Below, in pieces: positions 9,203 through 17,252 of a DNA stretch of 64,000 nucleotides (positions are counted from its first letter, which is position 1; each line of letters opens with the position of its first letter). Under the pieces are notes generated by a model. The model was given only the letters and a program-made list of their open reading frames with translations. It was not told the origin of the DNA and did no database searches. The stretch spans positions 97,799 to 161,798 of the forward strand of contig NZ_JENB01000013.1 in NCBI RefSeq assembly GCF_000708715.2, given 5' to 3'. Source of the stretch: Pseudomonas putida W15Oct28. Lineage in GTDB: Bacteria; Pseudomonadota; Gammaproteobacteria; Pseudomonadales; Pseudomonadaceae. Made by a program: the position numbers and the translations under genes.

Positions 9203-10549
9203 CTATTTCAGAAAGTTCAGGTCCAGTGGGTAGTCCAGAATGATCCGGGTCTGGTCCAGGTCATTGGCGATTGCGCCGTAATCGCCGCCCGTGCGCATCG
9301 ACGCATGCAGCAGCCGCAGGGACAGGTTTTTCGCAGGCCCCGACTGCACCACGTATTTCACCCACAGGTCCCGTTCCCATTGCGACCCGTCGCGGACCGC
9401 CTGGAACCGTGAATAGGCACCGCCGGCATCGCGGCCATCAATATCGGTACCGCGTATGTAGCGCGCCGTGAAGCTCAGCCCGGGTACGCCAAAGATGACG
9501 GCGTCCAGGTCGTAGCGTGCACTCCAGGCTCTTTCGTTGGGGCTGTTGAAGTCGCTGGCCTGGGAGGCCGCATCCAGTTCGATGTCGAAACTGTTCCAGA
9601 CATAGTCGAAAGGCTGGTCGCCATCAATGCGGGTATAGGCAACTTCGAACTTGTGGCCGCCCAGTGCGTAGCCCACCCGGGCACTCCAGGCATCGTTGCG
9701 AATATCGCCAAGCAGCGAGGTGCCGGTGTCACGCGTGCGGTAGTAATTGGCGCCGGTATTGAACACACCACCCACCTTCAAAGGCACACGGTATTCGATG
9801 GAGGCAAACTGCTGGTTCCAGATATTGTCCAGTTCCGACCCGAACAGCTTGACCTTCACATTGTCGACGCCGGTGTAGATGCCACCGTAATAACTGACAA
9901 ACTCACTGTCGGCCTGGCGGCCACCGTAAGCGGTACCCAGCTTGCCGCCGTGATTGGTTGCTGCCCGGTCGCTGCTGGAGGTGAAACGCCCTGCATTAAG
10001 GGCCAGCCCGGCGAAGGTACGATCGGTAATGTTCCAGCCTCGGAGCGTTTGCGGCAGCAGGCGGATATCACCGTATTTGAGTACTGGCGAATCAGGGAAC
10101 AGGTCGCCGTAGGCCAGGTCAGTGCTGCCAACCCGCATCTTTACCGCGCCACCGGCCTTGGAGTATTCCTGCTTGGGGTCGCCCTGGTTGTCGCGCGCGA
10201 CGATGCCGCCATTGCCGATCCCGTCGCCAACCCGGCCCTTGCCGCCGTCAAGCTTTACCGCACCCATGTAATGCAGGTCGAGGCCGAACCCAACCAGCCC
10301 CTGGGTATATCCGGAATTGAACTTGGCCAGTACGCCTTGCGCCCATTCCTGGCGATAACTTTGTCGCTCGCCCGCCGGGTTGAGGTAACTGCCGTTGCGG
10401 TTGTCAGCGTTCCAGTAGAAGTTTCGCAAGCCGACCGTGGTGGTACTGTCTTCAATGAAACCATGGTCCGATTCAGCCGCGCAGGCAATCGAGCCAAACA
10501 GACAGGCACTCGCGCCTGCCATCCCCAAGGTGAAATTTTTGAGCGACAT
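9203..10549 (-). CDS. OprD-family outer-membrane porin
   Basis: 448-residue specific porin of the OprD/Occ family. It has a Sec signal peptide (KNFTLGMAGASACLFGSIACA, cut near AACA/AES). The mature N-terminus GFIEDSTTTVGLRNFYWNAD is the conserved OprD first-strand region. Further family patterns are GSTDLAYGDLFPDSPVLKYGD and the C-terminal SLRLLHASMRTGGDYGAIAND. The last residues LDLNFLK replace the usual terminal Phe. OprD proteins pass carboxylate-bearing small molecules. Position downstream of the deacetylase/aldolase operon in the same direction suggests it imports that operon's substrate (inference). Confidence 0.9.
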   Translation of the reverse strand: MSLKNFTLGMAGASACLFGSIACAAESDHGFIEDSTTTVGLRNFYWNADNRNGSYLNPAGERQSYRQEWAQGVLAKFNSGYTQGLVGFGLDLHYMGAVKLDGGKGRVGDGIGNGGIVARDNQGDPKQEYSKAGGAVKMRVGSTDLAYGDLFPDSPVLKYGDIRLLPQTLRGWNITDRTFAGLALNAGRFTSSSDRAATNHGGKLGTAYGGRQADSEFVSYYGGIYTGVDNVKVKLFGSELDNIWNQQFASIEYRVPLKVGGVFNTGANYYRTRDTGTSLLGDIRNDAWSARVGYALGGHKFEVAYTRIDGDQPFDYVWNSFDIELDAASQASDFNSPNERAWSARYDLDAVIFGVPGLSFTARYIRGTDIDGRDAGGAYSRFQAVRDGSQWERDLWVKYVVQSGPAKNLSLRLLHASMRTGGDYGAIANDLDQTRIILDYPLDLNFLK

Positions 10550-10643
10550 GAAGACTTCCTTATTGCCAGATTAAGAACGGCAGCGTGAAGATTTATTGTT
10601 ATTGCCCCTGCGCCTGCGGCGGGCAGCCGGGGGCCTGATCGCT

Positions 10644-10717
10644 AACTTGCGGTTGCGGCAAGTTGCGCTCTTTATTGTTGTATTGCTCGGTAGGCCGGGT
10701 TGCCCATGGCAACCCGG
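10644..10717. promoter_or_regulatory. Two consecutive perfect hairpins upstream of the porin gene
   Basis: Hairpin 1 is AACTTGC-7-GCAAGTT (10644-10664). Hairpin 2 is CCGGGTTGCC-CAT-GGCAACCCGG (10695-10717), ten perfect pairs. They lie in the 186-base gap between the porin and deacetylase genes. Neither is followed by a U-run on the minus strand, so a processing site, stabiliser or partial attenuator is as likely as a terminator. Confidence 0.55.
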
Positions 10718-10735
10718 AGCACATCGGGTTTTGCC

Positions 10736-11752
10736 TCAGGCAGTCATGCCGGCAAAGAAGCGCGAGGCATTTTCATCCAGGGTCGCAATGTCGTAGCCAC
10801 CCTCCTGGACCACCACGCAAGGCAGGCCCAGCGCCTTGATCCGCTGCCCCAGCAGGCGGAACCCTTCATGGCTGACGTGGACCTTGGACTGCGGGTCGTT
10901 TTCGTAGATGTCAAAGCCCAGCGACAGCACCAGCACGTCCGGCGCGAAGGCGCGCAGCGCCGCTGCTGCCTCATCCATGCAGGCGAAAAAGTCCGCTTCG
11001 CTGGCGCCGTGTGCCATGGGCAGGTTCAGGTTGAAGCCAGCCCCTGCACCAGCCCCGGTCTCATCATCGAAACCGGCGACCACCGGGTAGAAGTTGGTCG
11101 GGTCGCCATGAATCGACACGTACAACACATCGTCCCGCTCGTAGAAGATTTCCTGGATGCCCTGGCCGTGGTGCATGTCGGTGTCGAGCACTGCCACTTT
11201 GCCGAACTTGCCACGCAGCACCTGGGCGGCGATTGCGGCGTTGTTCAGAAAGCAGAACCCACCTGCCGCTTCGGCGCGGGCATGGTGCCCTGGTGGCCGG
11301 CACAGGGCATAAGCGGCCTGGTCGCCTTCGATTACCGCATGTGCCGCGGCCACCGCGCTTTGCGCCGACCAGTAGGCGGCCTGCCAGGTGTGCTCGCCGA
11401 TCGGGCAGCTGCCATCGGCCAGGTAGCGGGCCGTCTTGCCGAGGATGCCGCGCAAGGGGTTGCCTTCGCGGATGTAGATGTTGGACATCACCTCATCGCC
11501 CCAGTCTTCCGGCACTTCGTGCCACTGCTGGTAGGCGCTGCCCAGGTAGTCCAGATACGGCTGGCCATGCACGGCCGCCAGCGGAGCCAGGCCGTGGTCG
11601 GCGGGTTCGAGCAGCGGGTAGCCGAGCTTTTCGACCACGGCCAGTAGCGGGTCGATGCGTGCCGGCACTTCCTGCGGTTGGCGCATCTGGCCACGCGACA
11701 GGTAGGAGCGGGGGTGGTGCAGGCGTTGAGCAGGATGGAAAAACGCTTTCAT
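10736..11752 (-). CDS. HDAC-superfamily deacetylase (acetylpolyamine amidohydrolase-like)
   Basis: 338-residue zinc-dependent deacetylase of the arginase/HDAC fold. Conserved motifs are present in order: RPPGHHA (tandem catalytic His), AVLDTDMHHGQGIQEIF (Asp/His zinc ligands), SLGFDIYENDP (second Asp ligand region) and VVQEGGYD (Tyr/Gly-rich loop). Bacterial members hydrolyse N-acetyl or N-acyl bonds of polyamines and related amines. The real substrate is unknown. Its ATG has GAGGTG upstream. It is the last gene of a four-gene operon (MFS-aldolase-dehydrogenase-deacetylase), which implies an acylated substrate or side product in that pathway. Confidence 0.85.
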   Translation of the reverse strand: MKAFFHPAQRLHHPRSYLSRGQMRQPQEVPARIDPLLAVVEKLGYPLLEPADHGLAPLAAVHGQPYLDYLGSAYQQWHEVPEDWGDEVMSNIYIREGNPLRGILGKTARYLADGSCPIGEHTWQAAYWSAQSAVAAAHAVIEGDQAAYALCRPPGHHARAEAAGGFCFLNNAAIAAQVLRGKFGKVAVLDTDMHHGQGIQEIFYERDDVLYVSIHGDPTNFYPVVAGFDDETGAGAGAGFNLNLPMAHGASEADFFACMDEAAAALRAFAPDVLVLSLGFDIYENDPQSKVHVSHEGFRLLGQRIKALGLPCVVVQEGGYDIATLDENASRFFAGMTA

Positions 11753-11778
11753 GGATCACCTCTTGGTAACGCGTGCGA

Positions 11779-12711
11779 TCAATAGCCCAGTTCGGGATCG
11801 ACCAGATTGTTCAGTTCCAGCCCGGCACTCAGGCGCGACACGTTGTCGGCCACTTGCCGGGCGATGCACAGGTCGGACGCGGCCGACGCCATGTGCGGTG
11901 TCACCCACACCCCGGGCGTGTGCCACAGCGGCGAATCGGCAGGCAATGGCTCCTGTTCGAACACATCGAGCAAGGCGCCGCGCAACTGCCCGCTGGCCAG
12001 CGCCTGGCGCAGGTCGTCCGGGTTGAGGTGCTGGCCACGACCACAGTTGATCAGGGCGCTGCCTTCGGCCATGTGCCGGAATACGGCATGGTTCAGTACG
12101 CCATGCGTGCTGGCGGTGAGGGGCAGCAGGTTGACCAGCACATCCAGCCCGGTGAGGAAGTCATGCAGCGAAGCTGCGCCTTCGAAGGTGGTTACGCCAC
12201 CGAGCTGGCGCGGCGTGCGGGCCCAGCCGCGCACGTCATAACCCGCCGCCGCCAGCTGCTGCGCTACCGGTGCGCCAATCGCGCCCAGGCCCATCACGCC
12301 GACCCGGAAGTCGCCTGCCTTGCGCTGCACCGGGCGCTGCCAGTGCTGGCTGGCATTGCCGGCGATCACCCGGTCGAAGCCCCGGTGAAAGTGCAGCACG
12401 CCCCAATGCACGTACTCGCTCATGCCCTGGGTGTGGTCAGGGTCGACCACCCGGCACACGGGCAGCGACGCATCGCGTGAGCTGTCCTGGCCCAGGTGGT
12501 CGATCCCCGAGCCGATCGAGTGCACCAGGCGCAGGTTTGGCAAGCGGCCCAGGCTACCTTCGGGCGGGAACCAGCACACGGCCACTTCGGCGTGCTGTGC
12601 GCTGGCATCGTCCGGGCGCAACACGTTCAGCTGCGGGGCGTGTTTGGCGAACAGCGCGGCCAGCCAGTCACTCAGCGCCGGGTTCTGGCAAAGCAATACG
12701 AGGCTGGCCAT
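11779..12711 (-). CDS. D-2-hydroxyacid dehydrogenase, GhrA-like
   Basis: 310-residue NAD(P)-dependent oxidoreductase of the glyoxylate/hydroxypyruvate reductase A type. The Rossmann fingerprint VGVMGLGAIGAPVAQQLAA lies near residue 150. The catalytic Arg is in INCGRGQHL, the Glu in DVFEQEPLP, and the His in VWVTPHMAS. The start is one base past the aldolase stop, so translation is probably coupled (no strong ribosome site seen). Expected to interconvert a 2-keto and a D-2-hydroxy acid. The partner aldolase suggests a sugar-acid derivative. Confidence 0.85.
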   Translation of the reverse strand: MASLVLLCQNPALSDWLAALFAKHAPQLNVLRPDDASAQHAEVAVCWFPPEGSLGRLPNLRLVHSIGSGIDHLGQDSSRDASLPVCRVVDPDHTQGMSEYVHWGVLHFHRGFDRVIAGNASQHWQRPVQRKAGDFRVGVMGLGAIGAPVAQQLAAAGYDVRGWARTPRQLGGVTTFEGAASLHDFLTGLDVLVNLLPLTASTHGVLNHAVFRHMAEGSALINCGRGQHLNPDDLRQALASGQLRGALLDVFEQEPLPADSPLWHTPGVWVTPHMASAASDLCIARQVADNVSRLSAGLELNNLVDPELGY

Positions 12712-12712
12712 G

Positions 12713-13468
12713 TCAGCTGCACCACTCGCTGCGCTGCGCGTCGATCAGGCTGAGCGCGGCCTGCCAGGCCATGTCGATGATACCGTCGATGCCATCGCGC
12801 CCGAACTGTGCGGCGGTGTGCCGGCACACTTCCTCACTGGGGATGTTCAACGCCACGCCGGCAGACATCGCCTGGATTTGTGCCTGGCAGGCGCGCTCCA
12901 GGAAATAGATCTCGTGGAACGCTGCCGCCACGTTGCTGCCTGCGGCCAACAGCCCATGGTTGCGCAGGATCATCGCCTTGTGCGCGCCAAGGTCGGCGAC
13001 CAGCCGTTCGCGTTCTTCCAGTGACAGCGCAATGCCTTCGTAGGTGTGATACGCCAGGTTGCCGTAAAACTTCAGCGCGTGCTGGGTCAGTGGTAGCAGG
13101 CCGTCACGTTGTGCTGCCACCGCCATACCCGCTGCCGTGTGGGTGTGGATGATGCAGTGCAGGTCCGGGCGCGCCTCGTGGATCGCCGAGTGGATGACGA
13201 AGCCGGCCGCATTGACCTTGCCACCGTTGAAATGGCTGTCGACCACGTTGCCGTCAAGGTCGATCAGCACCAGGTCGCTGGCACGCATCTTCTCGAACGC
13301 CACGCCGTAGCGGTTGATCAGAAAGTGCCGGTCGGGGCCCGGTACACGCAGGGTAATGTGCGTATCGATCAGGTCGGTCATGCGGTAGTAGGCGATCAGG
13401 CGATACAGCGCAGCCAGCTCGCAGCGCGATTGCCATTCGGTCTCTGACATGTTGTGAGGCTTGCTCAT
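12713..13468 (-). CDS. Class II aldolase/adducin-domain protein
   Basis: 251-residue class II aldolase/adducin family member (fuculose-phosphate aldolase fold). Metal ligands are read in CIIHTHTAAGMAV (His-x-His) and ILRNHGLLAAG (third His). Family members split or decarboxylate hydroxylated acids or sugar phosphates. This sequence is of the unphosphorylated-acid or uncharacterised subgroup as far as I can tell. Its ATG overlaps the transporter stop by one base (TGATG). Confidence 0.85.
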   Translation of the reverse strand: MSKPHNMSETEWQSRCELAALYRLIAYYRMTDLIDTHITLRVPGPDRHFLINRYGVAFEKMRASDLVLIDLDGNVVDSHFNGGKVNAAGFVIHSAIHEARPDLHCIIHTHTAAGMAVAAQRDGLLPLTQHALKFYGNLAYHTYEGIALSLEERERLVADLGAHKAMILRNHGLLAAGSNVAAAFHEIYFLERACQAQIQAMSAGVALNIPSEEVCRHTAAQFGRDGIDGIIDMAWQAALSLIDAQRSEWCS

Positions 13469-14778
13469 CAGGCGATTCCTTGCGAAGTGGAGAGGGCGGC
13501 CGGCCTGGCGCTAGTGCTGCGCAGGCGCGAGAGCCCCAGCACGCCGGCCAGCGACATCAAGGCCAGCACGCTGAAGAACAGCGCCAGCGGTACCCATTGC
13601 CCGGCGAACTGGCTGGCAACGAACGTGCCCAGCATTGGCGTAAGGCCACCGGTCAGGCCGCTGCCCAGCTGGTAGGCGATCGAAATGCCCGAGTAACGCA
13701 CCCGGGCCGGGAAGGCTTCGGCCATATAGCCGGCAATCACCGCATACAGTGCCGACAGCATGACCACGGCCAGGGCGATGCCGGCGGTCATGTAGACCAC
13801 ATTGCCGGTTTGTACCAGCAGGAACATCGGGTACGGCACCACCATGCACAGCGCAGCTACCCAGGTCAGGAAACGCCCTTCGCCCAGGCGTTCGGCGAGC
13901 ATGGCCGAACAGGGTTGCGAGAGAAACTGCAGGATGGTGACCACGAACAGGCAATCGAGAATGGTGGTCTTGGCGATGCCCTGATACTGGGTGACGTAGG
14001 TGATCATGAAGGTATTGGTGAAGAAGAACCCGCCAGAGCCGATGGTCACGGCCAGGGCCGCAAAGACGATGTTCCGCCAGTGGTTGCGCAGCACTTCGCG
14101 CACCGGGTTGTCGCTGGTCTGGTCGCTGTCCTTGACCTCGGCAAACTCTGGCGACTCCGGCACGCCGAAGCGGATCAGCAGGCCGACGATCATCAGCAGC
14201 CCGCTCATCAGGAACGGAATGCGCCAGCCCCAGCTCATCAGGTCTTCCGGCTCCATTGCAGTGATGAAGCGGAAGGCGATCAGCGCCAGCAGCAGGCCCG
14301 CCGGGCTGCCCCACTGGGCGAACGAGGCGAAGAACACCTTGCGGCCCTTGGGCGCATGCTCGCTGGCCATCAGCACCGCGCCGCCCCATTCGCCACCGAC
14401 TGAAATGCCCTGTAGCAGGCGCAGGAAGATCAGGCCGATGGGGGCCCAGATACCGGCCTGAGCGTAGGTCGGCAGCAGGCCGATGCAGGTGGTGGCCACG
14501 CCCATCAGCACGATAGTCACCAGCAGCATCTTCTTGCGCCCCAGGCGGTCGCCCAGGTGGCCGAACACCATGCCGGCGAACGGCCGGGCGATAAAGCCCA
14601 CGGCAAAGCTGCCGAACGCAGCCATGGTGCTGAGCATCGGGTTTTCGCTGGGGAAGAACAGCTGCCCGAGCACCAGGGCTGCGGCGAAGGCGTAGATGTA
14701 GAAATCATAGAATTCGATGGTGGTGCCAATAAAGGCAGCCGCCGCGGCACGACGCGGGGTGGGGGTGTTGGTCGTCAT
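13468..14778 (-). CDS. MFS transporter, metabolite:H+ symporter (MHS) type
   Basis: 436-residue twelve-helix major-facilitator protein. The MHS N-terminus GTTIEFYDFYIYAFAAALV and the loop 2-3 motif GHLGDRLGRKKML are clear, as are RLLQGISVGGEWGGAVLM and PAGLLLALIAF. MHS members import organic acids such as citrate, shikimate, alpha-ketoglutarate and dicarboxylates. The start at 14778 has AGGAGCCTCAG upstream. The open frame extends to 14877 without a better site. First gene of the operon, divergent from the LysR gene. Confidence 0.88.
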   Translation of the reverse strand: MTTNTPTPRRAAAAAFIGTTIEFYDFYIYAFAAALVLGQLFFPSENPMLSTMAAFGSFAVGFIARPFAGMVFGHLGDRLGRKKMLLVTIVLMGVATTCIGLLPTYAQAGIWAPIGLIFLRLLQGISVGGEWGGAVLMASEHAPKGRKVFFASFAQWGSPAGLLLALIAFRFITAMEPEDLMSWGWRIPFLMSGLLMIVGLLIRFGVPESPEFAEVKDSDQTSDNPVREVLRNHWRNIVFAALAVTIGSGGFFFTNTFMITYVTQYQGIAKTTILDCLFVVTILQFLSQPCSAMLAERLGEGRFLTWVAALCMVVPYPMFLLVQTGNVVYMTAGIALAVVMLSALYAVIAGYMAEAFPARVRYSGISIAYQLGSGLTGGLTPMLGTFVASQFAGQWVPLALFFSVLALMSLAGVLGLSRLRSTSARPAALSTSQGIA

Positions 14779-14907
14779 CTGAGGCTCCTGGGCGTCATTG
14801 TTATAGGCAGGAGAAGGAGAGCCCTGCACGGGCAGGACAACGGCACTCTGGCGGTGCGTTGCTTGATGTTGAGCCAAGTCCTATTCTAGGAAAAGCTTCT
14901 AATTTAA

Positions 14908-14919
14908 ATACTCAAGTAT
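14908..14919. promoter_or_regulatory. Palindrome in the LysR/MFS divergent gap
   Basis: ATACT-CA-AGTAT, perfect arms, 15-26 bases before the LysR start and inside an AT-rich patch (from CTATTCTAGG to TATAAGA). A LysR-type regulator normally binds such a site (T-N11-A type) and represses itself while activating the divergent operon. Assignment is by position. Confidence 0.45.
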
Positions 14920-14933
14920 AAGACCAGCAAATA

Positions 14934-15911
14934 ATGACGCCGACGACAACGCCCCCAGCAAGAGACCCCGAAGCCAAGCGCTTTCTCAACGACCGCCTCG
15001 ACTGGAACCTGTTGCGCACCTTTCTGGTGATCGGCCAGGAGGGCAGCATCAGCCGGGCGGCGGCACGCCTGCACCTGAGCCAACCGGCTGTGAGCCAGGC
15101 GCTAAGGCGCCTGGAGGAGCAACTGGACAGTGCCCTGGTGGTGCGTCGCGGGCCGCGCATCACCCTGTCGCAGGCGGGGCAGGAAGTGATGCAGATCGCC
15201 GCCGAACTGTACGGCACGGTCTCGCGCCTGGGGCCTGCGCTGGACAGCCCGGCCGAAACGGTGACGGGCAAGATCCGCCTGCTGAGCATCAGCCGCATCC
15301 AGTCCCGCGCCTACGATGACTTCCTTGCGCAGTTTCACAGCGACTACCCGCAGGTAGAGCTGGAGATCGATGTGCTGCGCAGTTCTGATGTGGCCAGTGG
15401 CTTGCTACAGAAGACCGCCTCGTTCGGCCTGAGCCTGTGCCGCACGCCCCAGCCCCGCCTGGAGCAACGGGTATTGCTCGAACAGCGCTACGCGTTTTTC
15501 TGTGGCAAGCGCCATCGCTTGTTTGGTCGCAAGAACCTCACCGTGGCGGACCTGCAGGGCGAGAACTTCGTAAGCTTCACCAGTGACCAGATGGGCGGCA
15601 ACCTGTCGCCGCTGACGGTGTTTCGTGATCAGCAGGGGTTTACCGGGCGTATCGTCGCATCGTCACCGAGCCTGGATGAAATCCTGCGCTTGGTGGGGGC
15701 CGGTTATGGCATCGGCTGCCTGCCGGAGCACATCGTCGCGGCGGATGTGCAGGCCAATGAGCTGTGGCGCTTGCCGCCGTGGGAAGGGGTGATCGATGTG
15801 AACGTGTACCTGCTCTGGAACCGCGAGCAGAAGTTGACCCAGGCCGAGTCGATCTTTCTGGAACGGTTCCAGCAGATGCTAATGACTACTGACCCGGCCG
15901 AGCGGTTTTGA
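14934..15911 (+). CDS. LysR-family transcriptional regulator
   Basis: 325-residue LTTR. The winged HTH at residues ~20-80 reads WNLLRTFLVIGQEGSISRAA then LSQPAVSQALRRLEEQLDS. It is followed by an effector-binding domain of the periplasmic-binding fold with the late motif GYGIGCLPEHIV. The N-terminus carries a short Thr/Pro-rich extension. The site upstream of ATG 14934 is poor, so a downstream start is not excluded. Divergent from the MFS-aldolase-dehydrogenase-deacetylase operon, which it probably controls. Confidence 0.88.
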   Translation: MTPTTTPPARDPEAKRFLNDRLDWNLLRTFLVIGQEGSISRAAARLHLSQPAVSQALRRLEEQLDSALVVRRGPRITLSQAGQEVMQIAAELYGTVSRLGPALDSPAETVTGKIRLLSISRIQSRAYDDFLAQFHSDYPQVELEIDVLRSSDVASGLLQKTASFGLSLCRTPQPRLEQRVLLEQRYAFFCGKRHRLFGRKNLTVADLQGENFVSFTSDQMGGNLSPLTVFRDQQGFTGRIVASSPSLDEILRLVGAGYGIGCLPEHIVAADVQANELWRLPPWEGVIDVNVYLLWNREQKLTQAESIFLERFQQMLMTTDPAERF

Positions 15912-16109
15912 TTGGCATACGGAGGCCTGCGGTAGATCGGTATAGTCCCGATTACACCGCTCCTGAAAAGGTCCGCAACCTCAATGGCAAATTAGATGAG
16001 TTTGTTGGAAGCATCGAAGCTCTTACCCCCCCACTATTTCGCTACCAAGGATGATCAGGGTTCGCTAGCCGGAACACTGATCCTGCCACAATTAGGGATA
16101 GGAATATGA
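15911..16109 (+). pseudogene. Frame-broken remnant or frameshifted small gene
   Basis: From 15911 a protein-like frame reads RYSPDYTAPEKV, then LNGKLDEFVGSIEALTP, and is closed by TGA soon after a run of seven C (16026-16032). Removing one C restores a continuous frame reading PHYFATKDDQGSLAGTLILP up to TGA 16107-16109. The start is uncertain: only TTG 15908, overlapping the lysR stop, is in frame. I do not recognise the family. It could be the 3' part of a decayed gene, a phase-variable C-tract, or a sequencing error. Confidence 0.35.
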
Positions 16110-16245
16110 ACCTGCCGCGATCTTAATAGACCTCCGGAGGCCAGCAGAAACGGCTATTCTCGCTCTAGCGGATGTCCTGTATAGGCCTTATACGCTAGGA
16201 CTTCCCCTAAATTTTCCTAAGAAATCTCGTATCTGGAGCCTGCGC

Positions 16246-16452
16246 ATGGATGACCAAGCCTCAACCACAGCTGACACCCTTGAACTGTTGCATCTGAACC
16301 AAGTTGCCATCAGAGCAGCTCTGGAGGAGCTCTCGCTGTGGGTGAGCCATCGCGGCTCAGTCCACATACATGAGAACGTCATGGCTGCGCTAGCGACTCT
16401 TGATATCCATGCTGAGGCGATCTCAGCCGGGGTAGAACGCCTGCGGGCGTGA
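16246..16452 (+). CDS. Small conserved-type hypothetical protein
   Basis: 68-residue acidic, mostly helical protein (TADTLELLHLNQVAIRAAL then ENVMAALATLDIHAEAIS), with no signal peptide or membrane segment. TGGAGCC precedes the ATG at a normal distance. The upstream region holds GTATAGGCCTTATAC, a near-palindrome at 16179-16193. I believe similar small proteins occur in other P. putida strains, but function is unknown. It lies alone in a gene-poor stretch. Confidence 0.6.
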   Translation: MDDQASTTADTLELLHLNQVAIRAALEELSLWVSHRGSVHIHENVMAALATLDIHAEAISAGVERLRA

Positions 16453-17252
16453 GCGATCCAAAGTATAGAGGTGGGCTAGCAAATTGAGCCCATCAGTCAT
16501 TGGTTCAAATTTGCTAGCTTCGGGGGGCAAGACTGTTGTCCGGGGTTCATCCGGATATCTTTCTAAGCAAGCTTTCGACGATCCGCGATGGTTATCAGAG
16601 CAGCAGACTGGTGCGCGGCATCATCTACCTGGTTTGCACGTAGCGGTACTTGAAACTGCACCCGGAAGTCCAAATCCTAGAGGGCAAAAAAGGTCCCTTA
16701 AGGGCGTGCGTAGGTGGCAGAGCACGTCGACTCGTTGATCTGGTATGAAGTACATGGGTTGAACCGCAAAGCACGCGTTGGTAATTTAGCCAACTTCCTC
16801 AGTGTGAACAACTAGAATGCGATTATCACGTTGACGTTAGCACGCTAGAGAGTTGCATTGGTTTGACACTATCTGGTCGATCCTATGGTGCAACATGGGC
16901 TGTTGGTGAGGCTTGCTGAAAATCAGCTTGAGCAAACAGAGAGCCAGCATTTCCTGTTGTTCAGTAACGAATAGACAGAAGACAGCGCCTGCTGTTGATT
17001 GCGTGACTGGATACTCGAGAACTTAGAATGAAAGGCTCGAGCCCGATATGCAATGAGCCCTGCAGTGCAGGGTTTGGTCTTATTGAATGACGCGCCTAGT
17101 AGTGTATCCATGAGAAAGCCTCATCGGTACGCCTCCCAAAGTTTTGCCTAACCCTCGGCAGAATCTAGCCGGATTCGGTTCAAAAATGTGATCGGGGGCG
17201 CGCTGCGGGCCATCGCCTGCACGGGCTTCGCTTCACTATGGAAGTGCGTAGC
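16453..17252. other. 800-base stretch without a convincing gene
   Basis: Visibly AT-richer than its surroundings and without a supportable CDS. It contains a perfect inverted repeat GCTAGCAAATT (16475-16485)/AATTTGCTAGC (16508-16518) with a 22-base loop, and the palindrome CCCTGCA-G-TGCAGGG near 17060. One 62-codon minus-strand frame (16923-17111) has a GAGG before its ATG but an unlikely composition. Whether the region holds an untranslated RNA or decayed DNA cannot be told. Confidence 0.5.

Noticed and set aside
16484..16738. 84-codon plus-strand frame starting at TTG
   Set aside because: Begins inside the loop of an inverted repeat, has no ribosome site and low-quality composition.
16923..17111. 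62-codon minus-strand frame with GAGG before its ATG
   Set aside because: Ser/Arg/Cys-rich sequence unlike local proteins, crossing a palindrome. Not strong enough to call, though the ribosome site is noted.
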